A stretch of DNA of 64,000 nucleotides. Origin: Atrina japonica. Taxonomy: Eukaryota > Mollusca > Bivalvia > Pterioida > Pinnidae. Below, piece after piece: positions 20,697 to 33,313 of the stretch. Numbering within the stretch: position 1 is the stretch's first letter; every line of letters starts with the position of its first letter. The DNA lies in assembly GCA_030159075.1 (NCBI GenBank), contig BROG01000452.1:1-64000 (forward strand). Reading direction: 5' to 3'. Position numbers and translations under genes: made by a program. Below the pieces are notes generated by a model. That model saw only the letters and a program-made list of their open reading frames with translations. It was not told where the DNA came from and did not search any database.

Positions 20697-21905
20697 GCCC
20701 CGATATTCCGATGCCCCATAAACCCGACGCCCCACTAGTCCGAAACCCGATTAGTCTGACACCAAACAATTTCCAGTTTGTGGTTTAAAGATGGCCCGCC
20801 ATAGATTACCAAATCGTATCTTAATCCAGTTTTTGAAAAAAAAAATACGATATTTTCAGGGAATGAAATGTCAAAGTAGACACGCAGTCCAACTTATCAG
20901 ATCACAGTTATTCACACCATGTTGGACTCCGGGTAAAAACGTCTCTGTTAAAAAGGCAAGCTTATCGCTGGTGTCAATTGATTAAACTTCCACTTCATTG
21001 GTAAAGAAACAGCCACCTCCATTTTAAAAGTATTTGTTATAATCCGGTACCGGTGTCAAACCTGGTATCTTGTACTTGCAAGCCGAACGCTTTAACACTA
21101 TACCACGACAAGCGTTTCCCTATCCAATAATAGTTACAGAACAAGTAACTCTCAAAGGATCACGTGATACCTTTCACCATTTAGTGCTTAACCCTTATAA
21201 CTTAATCATACAAAACTTCAAAATATTATGTAACCTATATGAAATCTTCAATGACAAGGACAATGTGAATGTCCTCGCTTATTTATTGGGAAAAGGAACT
21301 GATAAAATTCTGCAATATCGGGATATTTCAAAAACGCACACAGGCTAGTTATAGTTAATAGAGAACACAGAAATTTAAATAATAAACTAGTAAAAGAATT
21401 GGACGGCAGTTTTAAAAATCAACCGATCACAGATTGTCAAAGGAATCTTCATATTCTTAAAGAAAATGTTTTCAAAGAATAGACGACAGTGGGCGAAATG
21501 TAAGTGTAAATAACCAATCGCATGTCGTCTAAGCCGATTCTAAAAATGTATTTTGATGTTTATATATATCGAGCACACTACGCTACTGCCATCTTAATCT
21601 CAAGTAAACACCAAAATTAAACCTATCCTTCCGATAAATGTAATTAAAACTTTATACAATTCCATACACATATGAAAAATAAAATCATTTTAAAAAGAAT
21701 GGGGAACTATTTTAATGGGATGTTCTTGATACAAAACAAAATAATTGATATCAATAACCTTCCCGTAACATTATATTTCTTGTAGATTTATATTTCCGAA
21801 AATCCTAACATAGAACTGGAAAAGACTTGGGCACAAACTATCTTAATAAATGACTGACGAGCGTCGAACTAATGTGATGTCGGACTAGTGGGGCGTCGGA
21901 CTAGT
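20697..21905. mobile_element. Candidate non-autonomous element bounded by inverted repeats
   Basis: CCGACGCCCCACTAGTCCGA (20,724-20,743) is the exact reverse complement of 21,880-21,899. Both ends also carry degenerate tandem versions of the CGGACTAGTGGGGCGT unit. The 1.1 kb interior has no transposase and includes a tRNA-like segment (21,047-21,112, minus). Confidence 0.5.
21047..21112 (-). mobile_element. tRNA-like SINE head
   Basis: Minus strand reads GTCGTGGTATAGTGTTAAAG (A-box-like) and CAGGTTTGACACCGG (B-box-like) with tRNA-like spacing. It lies inside the inverted-repeat-bounded segment. Confidence 0.5.
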
Positions 21906-21934
21906 TTAATTTTAAGGAATTAATAGCTAAATTC

Positions 21935-24900
21935 AAGTTTAAGTTCAAGTTCATTTTATTCCGTAAGCCATTGGCTCATTGGTACAAACATATATACCAT
22001 ATATACAGGAGTGTATGGCTGAATACACTATGGTGAGAAGAAAGAAAAAAGTAATAGTACAATGACACTTCACGTAACACACTTAACATTATCATATAAT
22101 TATGTAAACATACACATGGAGAGCAGTATTACAAAGAATTTCCAGTTCTACAGGCTAAGTGTAAATATTTACCAAAACTATAAATTTCCTTAACATTGTT
22201 CACACTCAGTAACTGAGTTAGCTTAAAAACACTAGGTTTATAATAATAATACTTTTTAATCAATTTTGATCTAAGTGTGGAATAATTAGGGCATACAAGT
22301 ATAAAATGAAATTCATCTTCTACATCATTCAAATTACATAAAGTACATTTTATTCATAGGCGTCTGAACCGGGGGGGTGGGGGGGGCTAAGCCCCCCCCC
22401 CCCACTTTTTTTTGCAAAGATAAACATAGGTGTTAAAAATTGGGGCTTAGCCCCCAGTTATTTCTGGCGTGTGTATGTGTTTTAAGTTGGTTTACCCCAC
22501 TCCCCCACACTTTCAATTTGCTTCCGACGCTGATGTTATTATTAAATCTAGTTTCATTAAAATATCTCCCTTGTTCTATTCTAAGATTATGTGCTGCCAT
22601 TCTGAAACGAGATAGAAATTTTCTGTATAAAGTAGGTATAGGTTTACGTAAATAATATTGTAAAGTAAAGCTGTCTATTACGTGTTGGTATAAAAATCCC
22701 TTTGACGATCGAGCTATTTCTGCTAACAAAGATTGCTTAAACATATCATACATTATCTATTCTATTACACTTATAGTAAATTTATCAGAATAAGACCTGT
22801 CCCAAAGATAATTCAGTCCCAGATTCGATAATTCAGTCTTAATATTAACAATCCAGTTATCATTTATGTTGGCAAAACTTGTCGCCGATCCTTTTGCATC
22901 AAATTGAGCAATAAAATATGTTTAAAATAAAATCATTTATGTCTAATAGTTCTTCGTAACATGCACTCAAAATACAATTTTCCGTGGCCCTAAGCTTTAA
23001 CCAATATTTAAAAATCCTTATCTTTCTTTTTAAATAAAGCAGGAATCGTCCTAATCGTCACAATAAACTAATATGTTAGAGGTATGCTTTTTTACACCCA
23101 ATATTCTCTTTAAATACATCAAATGAACTTTTTCTACATCACTTGCTTTATGGAATCCCCAAATTTCAGCCCCGTGGTTAAGGATACTATTAACATAAGT
23201 GTCGAAAATAGAACATTTTGTCTCAAAATTAAAGTTTAATTTTTTTAAACTACTAAAAATTGCAAATAAAGCCTTTTGTCCCTGTTGAGCTATATGCTTT
23301 TGGTTGTAAAAATTTCCCATTATAGTTCAGTAAAATTCCTAAATAATTTATTTGATCTACAATATCTACCTTTTTACCATCATATGTCCAAACTTCGTAA
23401 TCTTTTAGTTTCTTACCGTTCCTGAATACCAGTATCTTAGTTTTTTCTATATTAACTGTTAAGTTCCATTTCTTCGTATAACCAAGAAGAGAGTCTAACA
23501 TTTTTTGTAAACCGTCGCATGTTTCAGAAATTATCCCTGTATCGTCTGCGTACATTAACAACAATAAATTAATTAGTTGAATATCGACAAACGGACAATT
23601 TTCTTTCAAAAAATACATTTCAAAATCATTGGTATATAGAGAAAATAATATTGGAGACGTTACCTCCCCTTGTAACAACCCGGGATTACTATCAAAATAT
23701 TCTGTAAGTTGCCCATTATGTTTGACACAAACTTATTTGGCTATACTATGACCTTATTACAGTAAAACTTTTACCTGTCACACCTTGTTTAATTAATTTT
23801 GACCAAAGGCTACTTCTATCAATAAAATCAAAAGCCTTTTGATAATCTATAAAACAACAATATAGTTTTTTTCTTTCTCAATTAATGTTTAAAGAACAAA
23901 TATAGCATCTACAGTGCTAGCACCCGGTTTAAACCCAAATTGGCCATCAGAAAGTATATTAAAGTCTTTGTCCCACTGCAATAGTCGTTTGTTCAAAATT
24001 GATGTAAATAATTTTCCCATACAACTAACAATATTTATTCCCCATATTATAATTATTAGGGTCATTACAGTCCCCATTTTAAATACTGGAACAATACAAC
24101 CTTTTGCCCACGCAGCTGGGAAAAAGCCTGACTTAATATGGCATTAAATAATTTAAATAAGATGGGCTTTAATACATCTTTACATTTAATAAATATTTCA
24201 TTAATTAACAAGTCTTCGGCACAACATTTAAGTTTCTAATTGCACTCTCTATTTCATCTGCTGATAATTCAACATCTAATTCTTCATAACATGCTGGTTG
24301 TTCCGATTTAAACTCATTATCAGTCTGCACTTCGGTTTGTGAGTGGGACGCTGATAAGTTATAAAAATGTTTCAAAAACTGATCTGAAGTAATGTTCACT
24401 GTTATATCTTTTGACTTTCGTTTATTAAAATACTTATAAAATTGTTTTGGGTTTTCTCTCCGCAAATATCAAGCATATCACCTTCATGTCTCTCATATTG
24501 TCGTTTCAGTTTAAAAACCATTTTCTTATACAAAGATTTCTTGGACACCAGACTCTTATGATTTTCATTCGATTTACATTGATTAAATTTATTTAAACAG
24601 CCTTGTATTCAGTATGTCGTTTTTTACGCTGTTCAGTAAACCATGGTTTATCTACATATACAATATTAGAATGTTTTATTATCATTTAAATGTAAAGGAT
24701 TATGTTCACATACATTACAATATGGCATAATAATTCGAGCTATATTATCACTAAACCTATTTACACATAAATTCATATCATCTTCATTTTCTATATTTAC
24801 ATCAACTATAGCATTAATATGTTCAAACCGATCACTAAGTAAGTTAAACATAGTTTCGATATTTTCCTCTATCCAATACTTCACTGATTTTGCTTTAGTT

Positions 24901-25768
24901 CTACCGAAGTCAGCCGTTTGATTTGATTTGATTTTTTGTTTGAAATCATCAGGAGAAATCCAACATTCATACATACAGACAATATCGTATTTACCAATAA
25001 TATCAGTAAAATCAGAATCATTTAGTTTATGTTGCAAACCTTTACCAATGTTCCATACACTCACTCTTCGCGTCTCCCTAGCTGATGTGATGTGATCTCA
25101 ACGTGCGAGGTTCTCCTGGTTGGTTGTCCGTCACTGACTTGTGCGCTTTACATGATATCTCCTGTGTTCGCAACTGACTGTGAGATGTAGTCTGTATCAG
25201 GCGCTGCTGTCCAGACGTGTCACGCATTGGTTTGGATGTGTATTTGTAGTCGGGTAACTTTATCAATGTAAGGCCTGCCGTTAACATATAACCTGTCACG
25301 GACAAGTTTCACACGGTTTTCCTCCTGTTTTAATTGTCTCATCACCGGCTATAGAGGTTTCCGCCGATCCTCTATTACAGAAGGAAACTGCTCACTAATT
25401 CCGAACTGTGTACCACGAAGTCGATGTGCATTGCTTTTCACTTCAACGAGATCTTTGTGATATAAAAATCGGGCCACAATAGGGCGGGGTCTACCCCCAT
25501 TTTTTCGCCCAAATCTGTACACATTTCCAAACTCAATATGATGCTCTGAGTTCATTATAGATAAAGTTTCTCAGCTTCTCTTCTGTATCCTCCTCACGAA
25601 AGTCTCCTCCTAAACCAGTGAAGATCAAATTTTTCTTCATAGAACGACACTGTAAATCCGTTATGGTTTCCCTCATCTTTATATTTTCATCTTTCATCCT
25701 CTTGAAGTCAGCCTGAAACTGATTGAGGACATCACCGGCGATAGAAGCATCCTTGTGCTTTAGAATCG
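21935..25768 (-). mobile_element. Degenerate non-LTR retrotransposon (L1-like ORF1, EN remnant, RT)
   Basis: Minus-strand pieces in order: ORF1 25,768-25,349 with SMKKNLIFTGLGGDFREED and IEFGNVYRFGRKNGGRPRP (L1-type RNA-binding ORF1), with one frameshift near 25,550; a short ORF1 tail to 25,078; ORF2 from 25,064, with only the start of the APE endonuclease (DIIGKYDIVCMYECW), then a jump past the rest of that domain; RT pieces 24,465-24,205, 24,077-23,889 (LSDGQFGFKPGASTVDAI), 23,678-23,253 with catalytic LMYADDTGII, 23,320-23,051 and 22,753-22,540; a C-terminal Cys-His motif KCTLCNLNDVEDEFHFILVC at about 22,340-22,280. The 3' end is near 21,935 with tandem CAAGTTTAAGTTCAAGTTC. At least six breaks make it inactive. 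Clade (L1/Tx1-like or other) is uncertain. Confidence 0.88.
22347..22543. mobile_element. Short MITE-like element M1, copy 1, inserted in the LINE
   Basis: GGCGTCTGAACCGGGGGG at one end and TGCTTCCGACGCTGATG at the other, with imperfect inverted ends (GGCGTCTGAACC against AGCGTCGGAAGC). Internal GGGGCTTAGCCCCC palindromes and TGGCGTGTGTATGTGTTTTA. Interrupts LINE ORF2 between the RFNNN and KCTLC codons. Copy 2 is at 40,343-40,501. Confidence 0.65.
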
Positions 25769-25915
25769 GAAGCCATGATTTAAATGTTGAAAGGGGTAGA
25801 TATATAGACCAATACAGAAGTGATAGGACATGTAATTTATGTAACGAGAATGACATCGAAGATGAATACCATTTTATTCTAAAATGTCCATATCATAATG
25901 ATTGAGGAATTATGT
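25755..25915 (+). mobile_element. 3' coding fragment of a second LINE, opposite orientation
   Basis: Plus strand encodes CFRIGSHDLNVERGRY and NLCNENDIEDEYHFILKCPY, the same C-terminal Cys-His motif as the minus-strand LINE (KCTLC...DEFHFILVC) but diverged. It abuts ORF1 of that LINE head to head near 25,760. Confidence 0.75.
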
Positions 25916-27237
25916 TTATTAAAAAATAATATAGAACAGGGCCTAGTGCCTATAAACATATTCAATTACTAAGCAGCCTAAATACCAAAAATTAATTAAC
26001 TTGGACCACTTTTTAAATTCTGCATGCATACGACGAAATAACTCATCTAGCTGAATGACGCATTATATTTAATAAGTATCTTTATCTACTGAACTTTATA
26101 ACTTTACAAGTATTTCTTATTTCTTATCACTAATCTACTATTGATGTTTTATATGCATGATAATATATATTAAACATATGTGCATGTAGTCAAGTACTAG
26201 TTATTTACGTGCATTTACTCACTCTCTATAGTTCTATAAATGTATATTTATTTGATTATATTGTATATATTGTAAATACATGTATGTATATATTCTGTCA
26301 TAATTACGTACGGTATATATCGATCATTCCTGTTTGTTTTTTTTTTTTTAATTTGATATGTAACCAGCGATATAAAAAGCTTTATATGTCGCTGATATAA
26401 CTTTCTAGCAGTTTTTATTACTTAAAATGAAGTAATATTTATATTTATAGAATTTAAAATAGCGTATACACAAATTTACAGCTGACATAAGCATTACATT
26501 TAAATGAAACTGATGTCATGCCCCTTTGTGAGGTAATCTAAGACGTGTGAAACCATCATTATTATCTTCCTCTGAAATCAATATCAACTTCTCCGTATAG
26601 ATATAATTAACTATGGCATGGGGTACGAAGTTTAATCATAATTCTTTGTTATATCAGAGATGTATATACATACATACATACGTCTTTGTCTTTATTCAAC
26701 AAGGTTAACATACAAAGTGGCTTCATTGCACAGGGAATCGGCATCAAAATATACCTATTGTCATACATTTGTATTAAAAGTCAATAACAAATAATTGATC
26801 CGACCCGCGTCCAAGACGTAACAGGATTAAATGAATCGTACAGTTTAACCCGTTGGGAACCCCTGGTTATATGTGAAACCATTCTTTGAGTATACATTTT
26901 AATAACCAATCGGATTATCCGATGAAGACAGTAACTAGTAAAGGTAAAAGGTCACCGCCATGCTCTAATGAACAAATATACGGTACACACCAAATGAAGA
27001 TACGTTGTACAGTTATAAATACGCGAGAAAAAAGTGAGGATGAAGATAGAGAAGTTCTACATATAATGAGGCAGCTTGTGTGACTTTGACATGACAACTA
27101 CAACACCAGGCAAGTCTTTATTTTATATTTAAGAAATGTAGCAGACGTTTTATCGCATTCAGTTGTGGATGCATGCAAAAGTAAATTTTGTTTCTGTAAG
27201 TGATGCATTTACGAAAGCGGATCTAAGGGAGTGACGT

Positions 27238-27240
<3 letters not shown>

Positions 27241-27283
<43 letters not shown>
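27241..27283. repeat. (GA)n microsatellite
   Basis: About 42 bases of GA repeat. Confidence 0.95.
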
Positions 27284-27286
<3 letters not shown>

Positions 27287-28020
27287 TCATTTTCTTTCCT
27301 ATAATAAGATTATAGTACATTTTGATGCATTTATACATGCTACAAATGTCATATAATTCTGTTTACATTTATGGAAACCGATGGACTTTGACATACAGCA
27401 CCAATAACAAGTACAAGTGTTGTTTGATATATTTCTTAAATTATATTAGATCGATGAACACTTCAATATATTATTACCAGATTTATTCTCCCCTTCACTT
27501 ATTACAAGACCGAAAACAGCGTTAAAATAAGGTCTATTTGCTTCCTTTCAAAACACAGAAAAAAAGAGAGTCACAAATATCTCCTTTGATTTGGCTTATC
27601 ATCTTATTTTTCGGACATTTAAGGACTTTAACATCAGGTTTATATGGACAGGTCTTTGACCTATGAATTATTATTAGGATTTTATACATAATTGTAAGTT
27701 TGAAAAGACCAACATACCCACCCCGGTCTTTGAACTCTCTGAGACTCATTATCAGTGTGTCAGGGATTTGTTTTGAATACATTACCTATCTGTTACCTTG
27801 TATTTGTTGGTGATTATTAAGATACACTTGGTGGTCATTCGAATCTTACACATACCATAACGCATCAAATACACACAGCTTTTGAAGTATATATTGATTT
27901 TGTAATGCACATTAAGGCGACATTACCCGTATTATAATTATACTGCTACTATATATAAATTACATGTCGTCCCTCCAACCACTGGAGCATTGAAAAGTAT
28001 TGTACTAGTGTTATCTTATG

Positions 28021-28026
<6 letters not shown>

Positions 28027-28099
<73 letters not shown>
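28027..28099. repeat. (GA)n microsatellite
   Basis: About 72 bases of GA repeat. Confidence 0.95.
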
Positions 28100-28103
<4 letters not shown>

Positions 28104-29989
28104 TCAAGTCATATCCTTACAAATATATTTATAAATCCAGTAGGTATCTAAACTGCCATTGTCCAAATGCTATATTATTCCGAACTCGGTTTGAAATCGG
28201 AGATAAATTGACTCGTGCATTTCAATATAAATATATATATATATTTATAAATGGCAACTTTATGGTTCGTTCGCAGACATGTCAATTGATATATAAAGTG
28301 TGAAAAGTACAGTGTTGTGTTGTGGTTTCATTTCTTCGGAATATCTCAAATTCAATAGCCCCAAGGCTGAACACTCTGCATGGCTTCATCAACTTACGTT
28401 TTAATTAATGTGAAATGTCAGCCACGATACATCATGTGTATAACTAACGTGTATTGTGGACAGCGTTATAACTGACCGTCATATTATAAAATAAACGCAT
28501 CATCTCTGACCCTAAACATGTCTGTTTAATAAAGAAAACAAACATGCCGTGTATACGTGAATAGACAGGTGCGCGCTAATTAATTGTTCCGTTCAAACGT
28601 ATGCACATAGTAAAAACATGATAATATAGGTATATATTGTCACAATAAAAGTTGTCATGGCAATATACACAGGTATCGCATCAACACTAGATTATCTGGG
28701 AATGCGGGGATACCGCCAGATAACGTATATATTTGATGTGAATCTCTGTATATGGGATTTCTCAGTCGATAAACAAATGTGACAAACATATATTGTCATA
28801 TACGAAATGTTATGATAATCTGTACCAAATATAGCCATAATATGCAGAACACGAAGTCACGATCAACATGTGCACCCCTCTCTCTCTTTCTCTCTCTCTA
28901 TCCTTCTTCGACATACAATTTTCTCTGAATTTTCTTCTAGTAACTGAGTATCTGAATGGTATGTTCTTTTCTAGAGTTTGAGACTAGTCTATTATGGTCT
29001 ATAGGGTTGAAAGGATTATTCGGAAAATTAAAAACAAAAATAACAGGAATATATGTTTGGCTTCATATGTATCGCTGCAAATACATCAAAGTTGGTATTT
29101 AAATAACAAAATGATGTCTAACTTTGTTAAAGAATATGAATTAATTTCAGAATCGGACCGGTCTGACCAACAAAACCAAATTACACCAGATACACATTTG
29201 TCATATTAGACCAGCGTTATATCATAGTTATGACTTACTATACGTGTATTACCCCGGATTTTTACGGATCCGGATAAAAATCGATATTATTTTCTTTTGC
29301 ATACTCTGATTAATACACAATTTAGAATGAACATCTGCTGCGAGGAAATCAATTGGAGTACCCACGTGCTAGTTGAAATTCCCACGTGCAGATGGATTTA
29401 TGTGTATGGATCAATGATGTGAGAAAAACGATGGTAATTAAACGCTAGGCTTGCCAGACATCTGTGCGTAGACGACTAAGAACAGAATGTCTATGTAAAT
29501 ATGCATTAAGTATCATTTGGACTGAGAAATAAAAGTACAGTTTTATCATACGAGTAAATATTAGCGGATCCATAAATATCCGAAGCACGTAATTGTTAGC
29601 CAACCCAATAAAGTCTTAAACTGGAAGTATATCCTAAAATACTAGTATATGTTATCCAGTCAACTCGTACCCTGACCAACTCGTACCAAGTCATCTTCTA
29701 CCTAAAAGGTCAAGTCGTTTTGTGTGTCCATTTCTGTCAAATACTGATGAATGGTTAGAATCCTTCTTTTCCATGTTTATTATGCATCCTTCAGGAATTT
29801 GTACAAGTTCGGACTACTCAATCAGTCATCCTACAACACCATATCCGCGGTGATTGATACCTTGTTATAATTATCAATATGAAATGCAATATACGTGCAT
29901 GTACGTGAAATTTATTCCTTATTATCGATAACTGCTGTTACAGAGCAACGGTGGATGTTGATGTGCATTTCCCAGATCCCATCACACAG

Positions 29990-30515
29990 GAATGTAGGAA
30001 AAAAGCACAGGAAAAAAGTCACAGTTTACGTAGATATCATAATGTATATGAAAGTTGACTATTTTTGAAGAAGTATTTATTACTGAACTTGCATTCATGA
30101 ATTATAAAAATAATATATTTGGATCTAATATATATAATTCTTGAGTCATAAATAGTTATTTTCGCACAGTTCAAAAGATTATCTTCTGATAAGTTTTGAT
30201 TTGCATATATATATGTATATATTCAGAATCAGAATTATTATCAGTTATATTCACAGTGCAAATTAAAATATATATTGATAATAATAATAAAACAGAAAAT
30301 TCAACAATTGCTAGAATGGGGTTTATAACAAAATCCATGGGTGGATCCAGACATTCTGAAACGGACAATGTCCATGTGTCATTAAAAAGAGATTGGTCGC
30401 AAATGTCTGCTACAAATGAAGGTCTAGATCCTTGAAATTTCTTTCAAAAATTAATAAAATAACCTCAAATTTGGGACATAAATTGTTATTTTCTCCTGTG
30501 ACTTTTTTCGGTTAC
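29990..30515. mobile_element. TIR-like element M2, copy 1
   Basis: Left end GAATGTAGGAAAAAAGCACA and GGAAAAAAGTCACAG, then ATATCATAATGTATATG and GTTGACTATTTTTGAAGA. Right end TCTCCTGTGACTTTTTTCGG is the inverse of the left motif. Shares left end and interior with 33,575-33,930. Confidence 0.5.
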
Positions 30516-30874
30516 CTCACACAAATGCTTCTTACTTTCTTCTGGCAAGTTTCGTGTTTACTTTAACTCAGTTCATTGTGGGGTAATAATCAGGCTCTGG
30601 CAACTATAGATAATGGTCTCTCGGGAAATCGACAAACTGGACAACTTCTTAGTAAGGACGAATCCCTGAGAAACATGCGCGGATTCCTTGTCTCGAAGCT
30701 AGAAATACCAATCCAATACCCCATAACCCCTGGTATCCACCCTCTATTTGCTCCTGAGGTTTACTTGATTAGGGGTATAAATAGATTTGTCAGTTTGATT
30801 GATACTTTTGAGATGACAGACATATTCTAATTTAGCGGTTGGCAGCTACATAATGGCCTCTCACCCACTTTAGC

Positions 30875-30877
<3 letters not shown>

Positions 30878-30964
<87 letters not shown>
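30878..30964. repeat. (TA)n microsatellite
   Basis: About 86 bases of TA repeat. Confidence 0.95.
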
Positions 30965-30966
<2 letters not shown>

Positions 30967-31361
30967 TATTTATTTTTAAATCATTAGTGCTCAAATATGC
31001 ACATACTTTTCTGAAAAATATCATTTTATAAACAGTAATTGATATATTGATCCATTTGCGGATTCTTAGAAAAACAACCCGAGGTAATATGAGAATGAAA
31101 GAAAACATACACGAACGAAAAAAAAACATCGAAAATGAATTACGAATTTTCAAATAATTGTTGTGGGATTTCGTTACAGCCATGTACTTAATCTGATATT
31201 GATACCAAGATAACTGATTACAGTAGCTGCAGTAAGTAAAACAATCGATTTCACTATCGGGTACGGGGTTCGGTTGATTATAAGCTTATGTATATTTTAT
31301 CTTATTTTATTGTTTTATGACCTTTCCAACTTTGTTATGAACGACTAACATCTTATTAACT

Positions 31362-31638
31362 TGGAAGCCGGCCTGGCTCAGTTAGTAGCGCGCTCAACTC
31401 TTGATCGTAAGGTCGCGAGTTTGAGTCCAGCCGGCGGCCTGTTGGTTTCCTGTCCTTCGGATGAGACAGTAAAACTCGAGGTCCCGTGCCACAGTAGGTG
31501 TCGGCACGGTAAAGAACCCTCACTGCTCAATGACTGTAAGTGCCGAGCATAGGCCAAACTTTGAAGCCCTTCACCGGCATTTGATGACGTCTCCATATGC
31601 GAGAAAGATTCTTGAGTGGGACGTTAAACAACAATAAA
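31362..31638 (+). mobile_element. tRNA-derived SINE family S, copy 3, with target-site duplication
   Basis: Flanked by the exact direct repeat CTTATTAACT at 31,352-31,361 and 31,639-31,648. A box TGGCTCAGTTAGTAG from 31,374, B box GGTCGCGAGTTTGAGTCC at 31,411-31,428, full body (TCGGATGAGACAG, GTCCCGTGCCACAGTAGGTG, AAAGAACCCTCACTGCTCAA) and 3' end GGGACGTTAAACAACAATAAA. The best-preserved insertion of the family here. Small reading frames on either strand are not genes. Confidence 0.92.
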
Positions 31639-31784
31639 CTTATTAACTGGGTCACTTTGATAAGTAGCGCGCATATATTATCATAATGTTTACACGTAAC
31701 GGGGTGTTAGCCCAGACCAACTCATCCCTGTTAGTCAATGACCAAGGCCTTGTAACTCGAATGATTCATCTCCCTCTACCAACC

Positions 31785-31893
31785 GGAGATCGGCGGAATA
31801 TAACGAATGATATTATCCGGATATTAAGAAATGAGGAAGCGCAACATAACGTTTAACCTGGATTATACTACTCGTTATATTCCGCCGATCTCC
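31785..31893. repeat. Hairpin-forming element with 22-nt perfect arms
   Basis: 31,785-31,806 (GGAGATCGGCGGAATATAAC...) is the exact reverse complement of 31,872-31,893, with a 65-base loop. Pairing continues imperfectly outward (CCAACCGGA against CAATCGGA). Probably a very short palindromic MITE. Confidence 0.75.
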
Positions 31894-32719
31894 GATTGCT
31901 CCATTAAGACACAGCGTTCTCATATTTACTATTTGACCTCATGACCTAGTCACCACAGTGCGTGACAATAAAATTAAATCATATCTTTAAAACCGACTCT
32001 CAGCCTTTTTCCAGTGTCTTTTAAAATTGATCATGCCCAATATATGTGGCTATATAGTTGGTTATATTATATAACATCAGAACTTAGCTTACTATCAGTC
32101 GATCGTTGTCTGATCTATAGATACTCTACGCTTTCTTGAGTAGACTTATGTTATCTCCCCTGTTTGACGTTTGCACACCTGAGCCAATACAAACATATGT
32201 AGTCTATTGTCTAAGTAAAAACCCGAACTTCCTACATGAGGTAACGAACGTCGGTCTATCACCGGATCAACTAGATTACACCTGTCCGATATGTGATTAT
32301 CATACCTTTATCACCGCAGGTAATTCAATAGAATAATCACTGAAGCGTGATGTTTTGTACAGGTATGAAGACGGGTCGCGTGACCCTGTTGCATTTAATT
32401 ACCGATTTCACGGATAATTTAATCTGTTTGTATTTCAATTATATTGAATCACATCAACGGACTGTCTGAATAATAACATACATCAAAAGTGTATTCGTTT
32501 TTATTACAGACAAACGGAGCTAAATGTGCGAAGTTGGTCTGATTACATAACTCGATTTGTTTAATCCAACCTTAGCGGGTTAATTTTACGAGTTTCAATT
32601 TACATTTATTTGGGTAAATGACGACTTTAAATCTTTGCGGTAATTATACGTATGTCACAAAGTGGTATGATACCCACAAATATATAATATTGGCCTAGGG
32701 GAGGGTGTGCTTATAACCA

Positions 32720-32721
<2 letters not shown>

Positions 32722-32804
<83 letters not shown>
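32722..32804. repeat. (TA)n microsatellite
   Basis: About 82 bases of TA repeat. Confidence 0.95.
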
Positions 32805-32805
<1 letters not shown>

Positions 32806-33257
32806 TTTACTATTTTTAAGTAGTAACAGAATATCATAAAACTAGTTTTTACATACAGAGGACTAATGATTTACATTCTGTTGTGAACAGTAAACTGGTG
32901 AAATTTCAATAACTTTTAAGGCACACTTTAGTATTCTTTGTCTGTGGTCACTAAGAGTATTGAAATATCATTAACATATTGTTAGCGGCAAGTATGTAAT
33001 ATATTGTATGTTGAACTATATTGTGAAGAACAGTTGTGAATTATCATCAAAGCCAAGCGATAAGTTTGTATAGTAATCAGATGTGAAGATCATGTAAGTG
33101 AAGAACTAAACATTATCAAAGTCGAATGTTGGAGATCCCTTTAATGTTCTTGACCTTTATTACGAATATTTTGTGATTTTAAAGAGAATGACAGTGGACA
33201 AGTGCCTCATAAGCCGAGAAAATTGGCTACAGTGTATTTTATCTACTTGTATATAGG

Positions 33258-33260
<3 letters not shown>

Positions 33261-33310
<50 letters not shown>
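33261..33310. repeat. (TA)n microsatellite
   Basis: About 50 bases of TA repeat. Confidence 0.95.

Positions 33311-33313
<3 letters not shown>

Larger units (their letters stand above)
25916..31350. other. Intergenic, no convincing gene
   Basis: Contains (GA)n tracts, a TIR-like element at 29,990-30,515 and CTCGTACCC fragments near 29,660. The open frames at 26,886-27,083, 27,534-27,782, 28,994-29,209 and 30,576-30,830 lack family resemblance, Kozak context and splice evidence. Bases 28,975-29,020 (TCTATTATGGTCTATAGGGT) resemble 17,660-17,690 and belong to an interspersed repeat. Confidence 0.5.

Noticed and set aside
31374..31430. tRNA gene with A and B boxes
   Set aside because: It is the head of a SINE with body, tail and target duplication; no cloverleaf with a paired acceptor stem. 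The same holds for heads at 16,522, 19,679, 20,389, 21,047, 37,414 and 59,914.
32136..32336. Frame with YTCPICDYHTFIT ending at a good donor
   Set aside because: The CxxC pair suggested a zinc-binding exon, but there is no clear acceptor, no partner exon and no recognised family.
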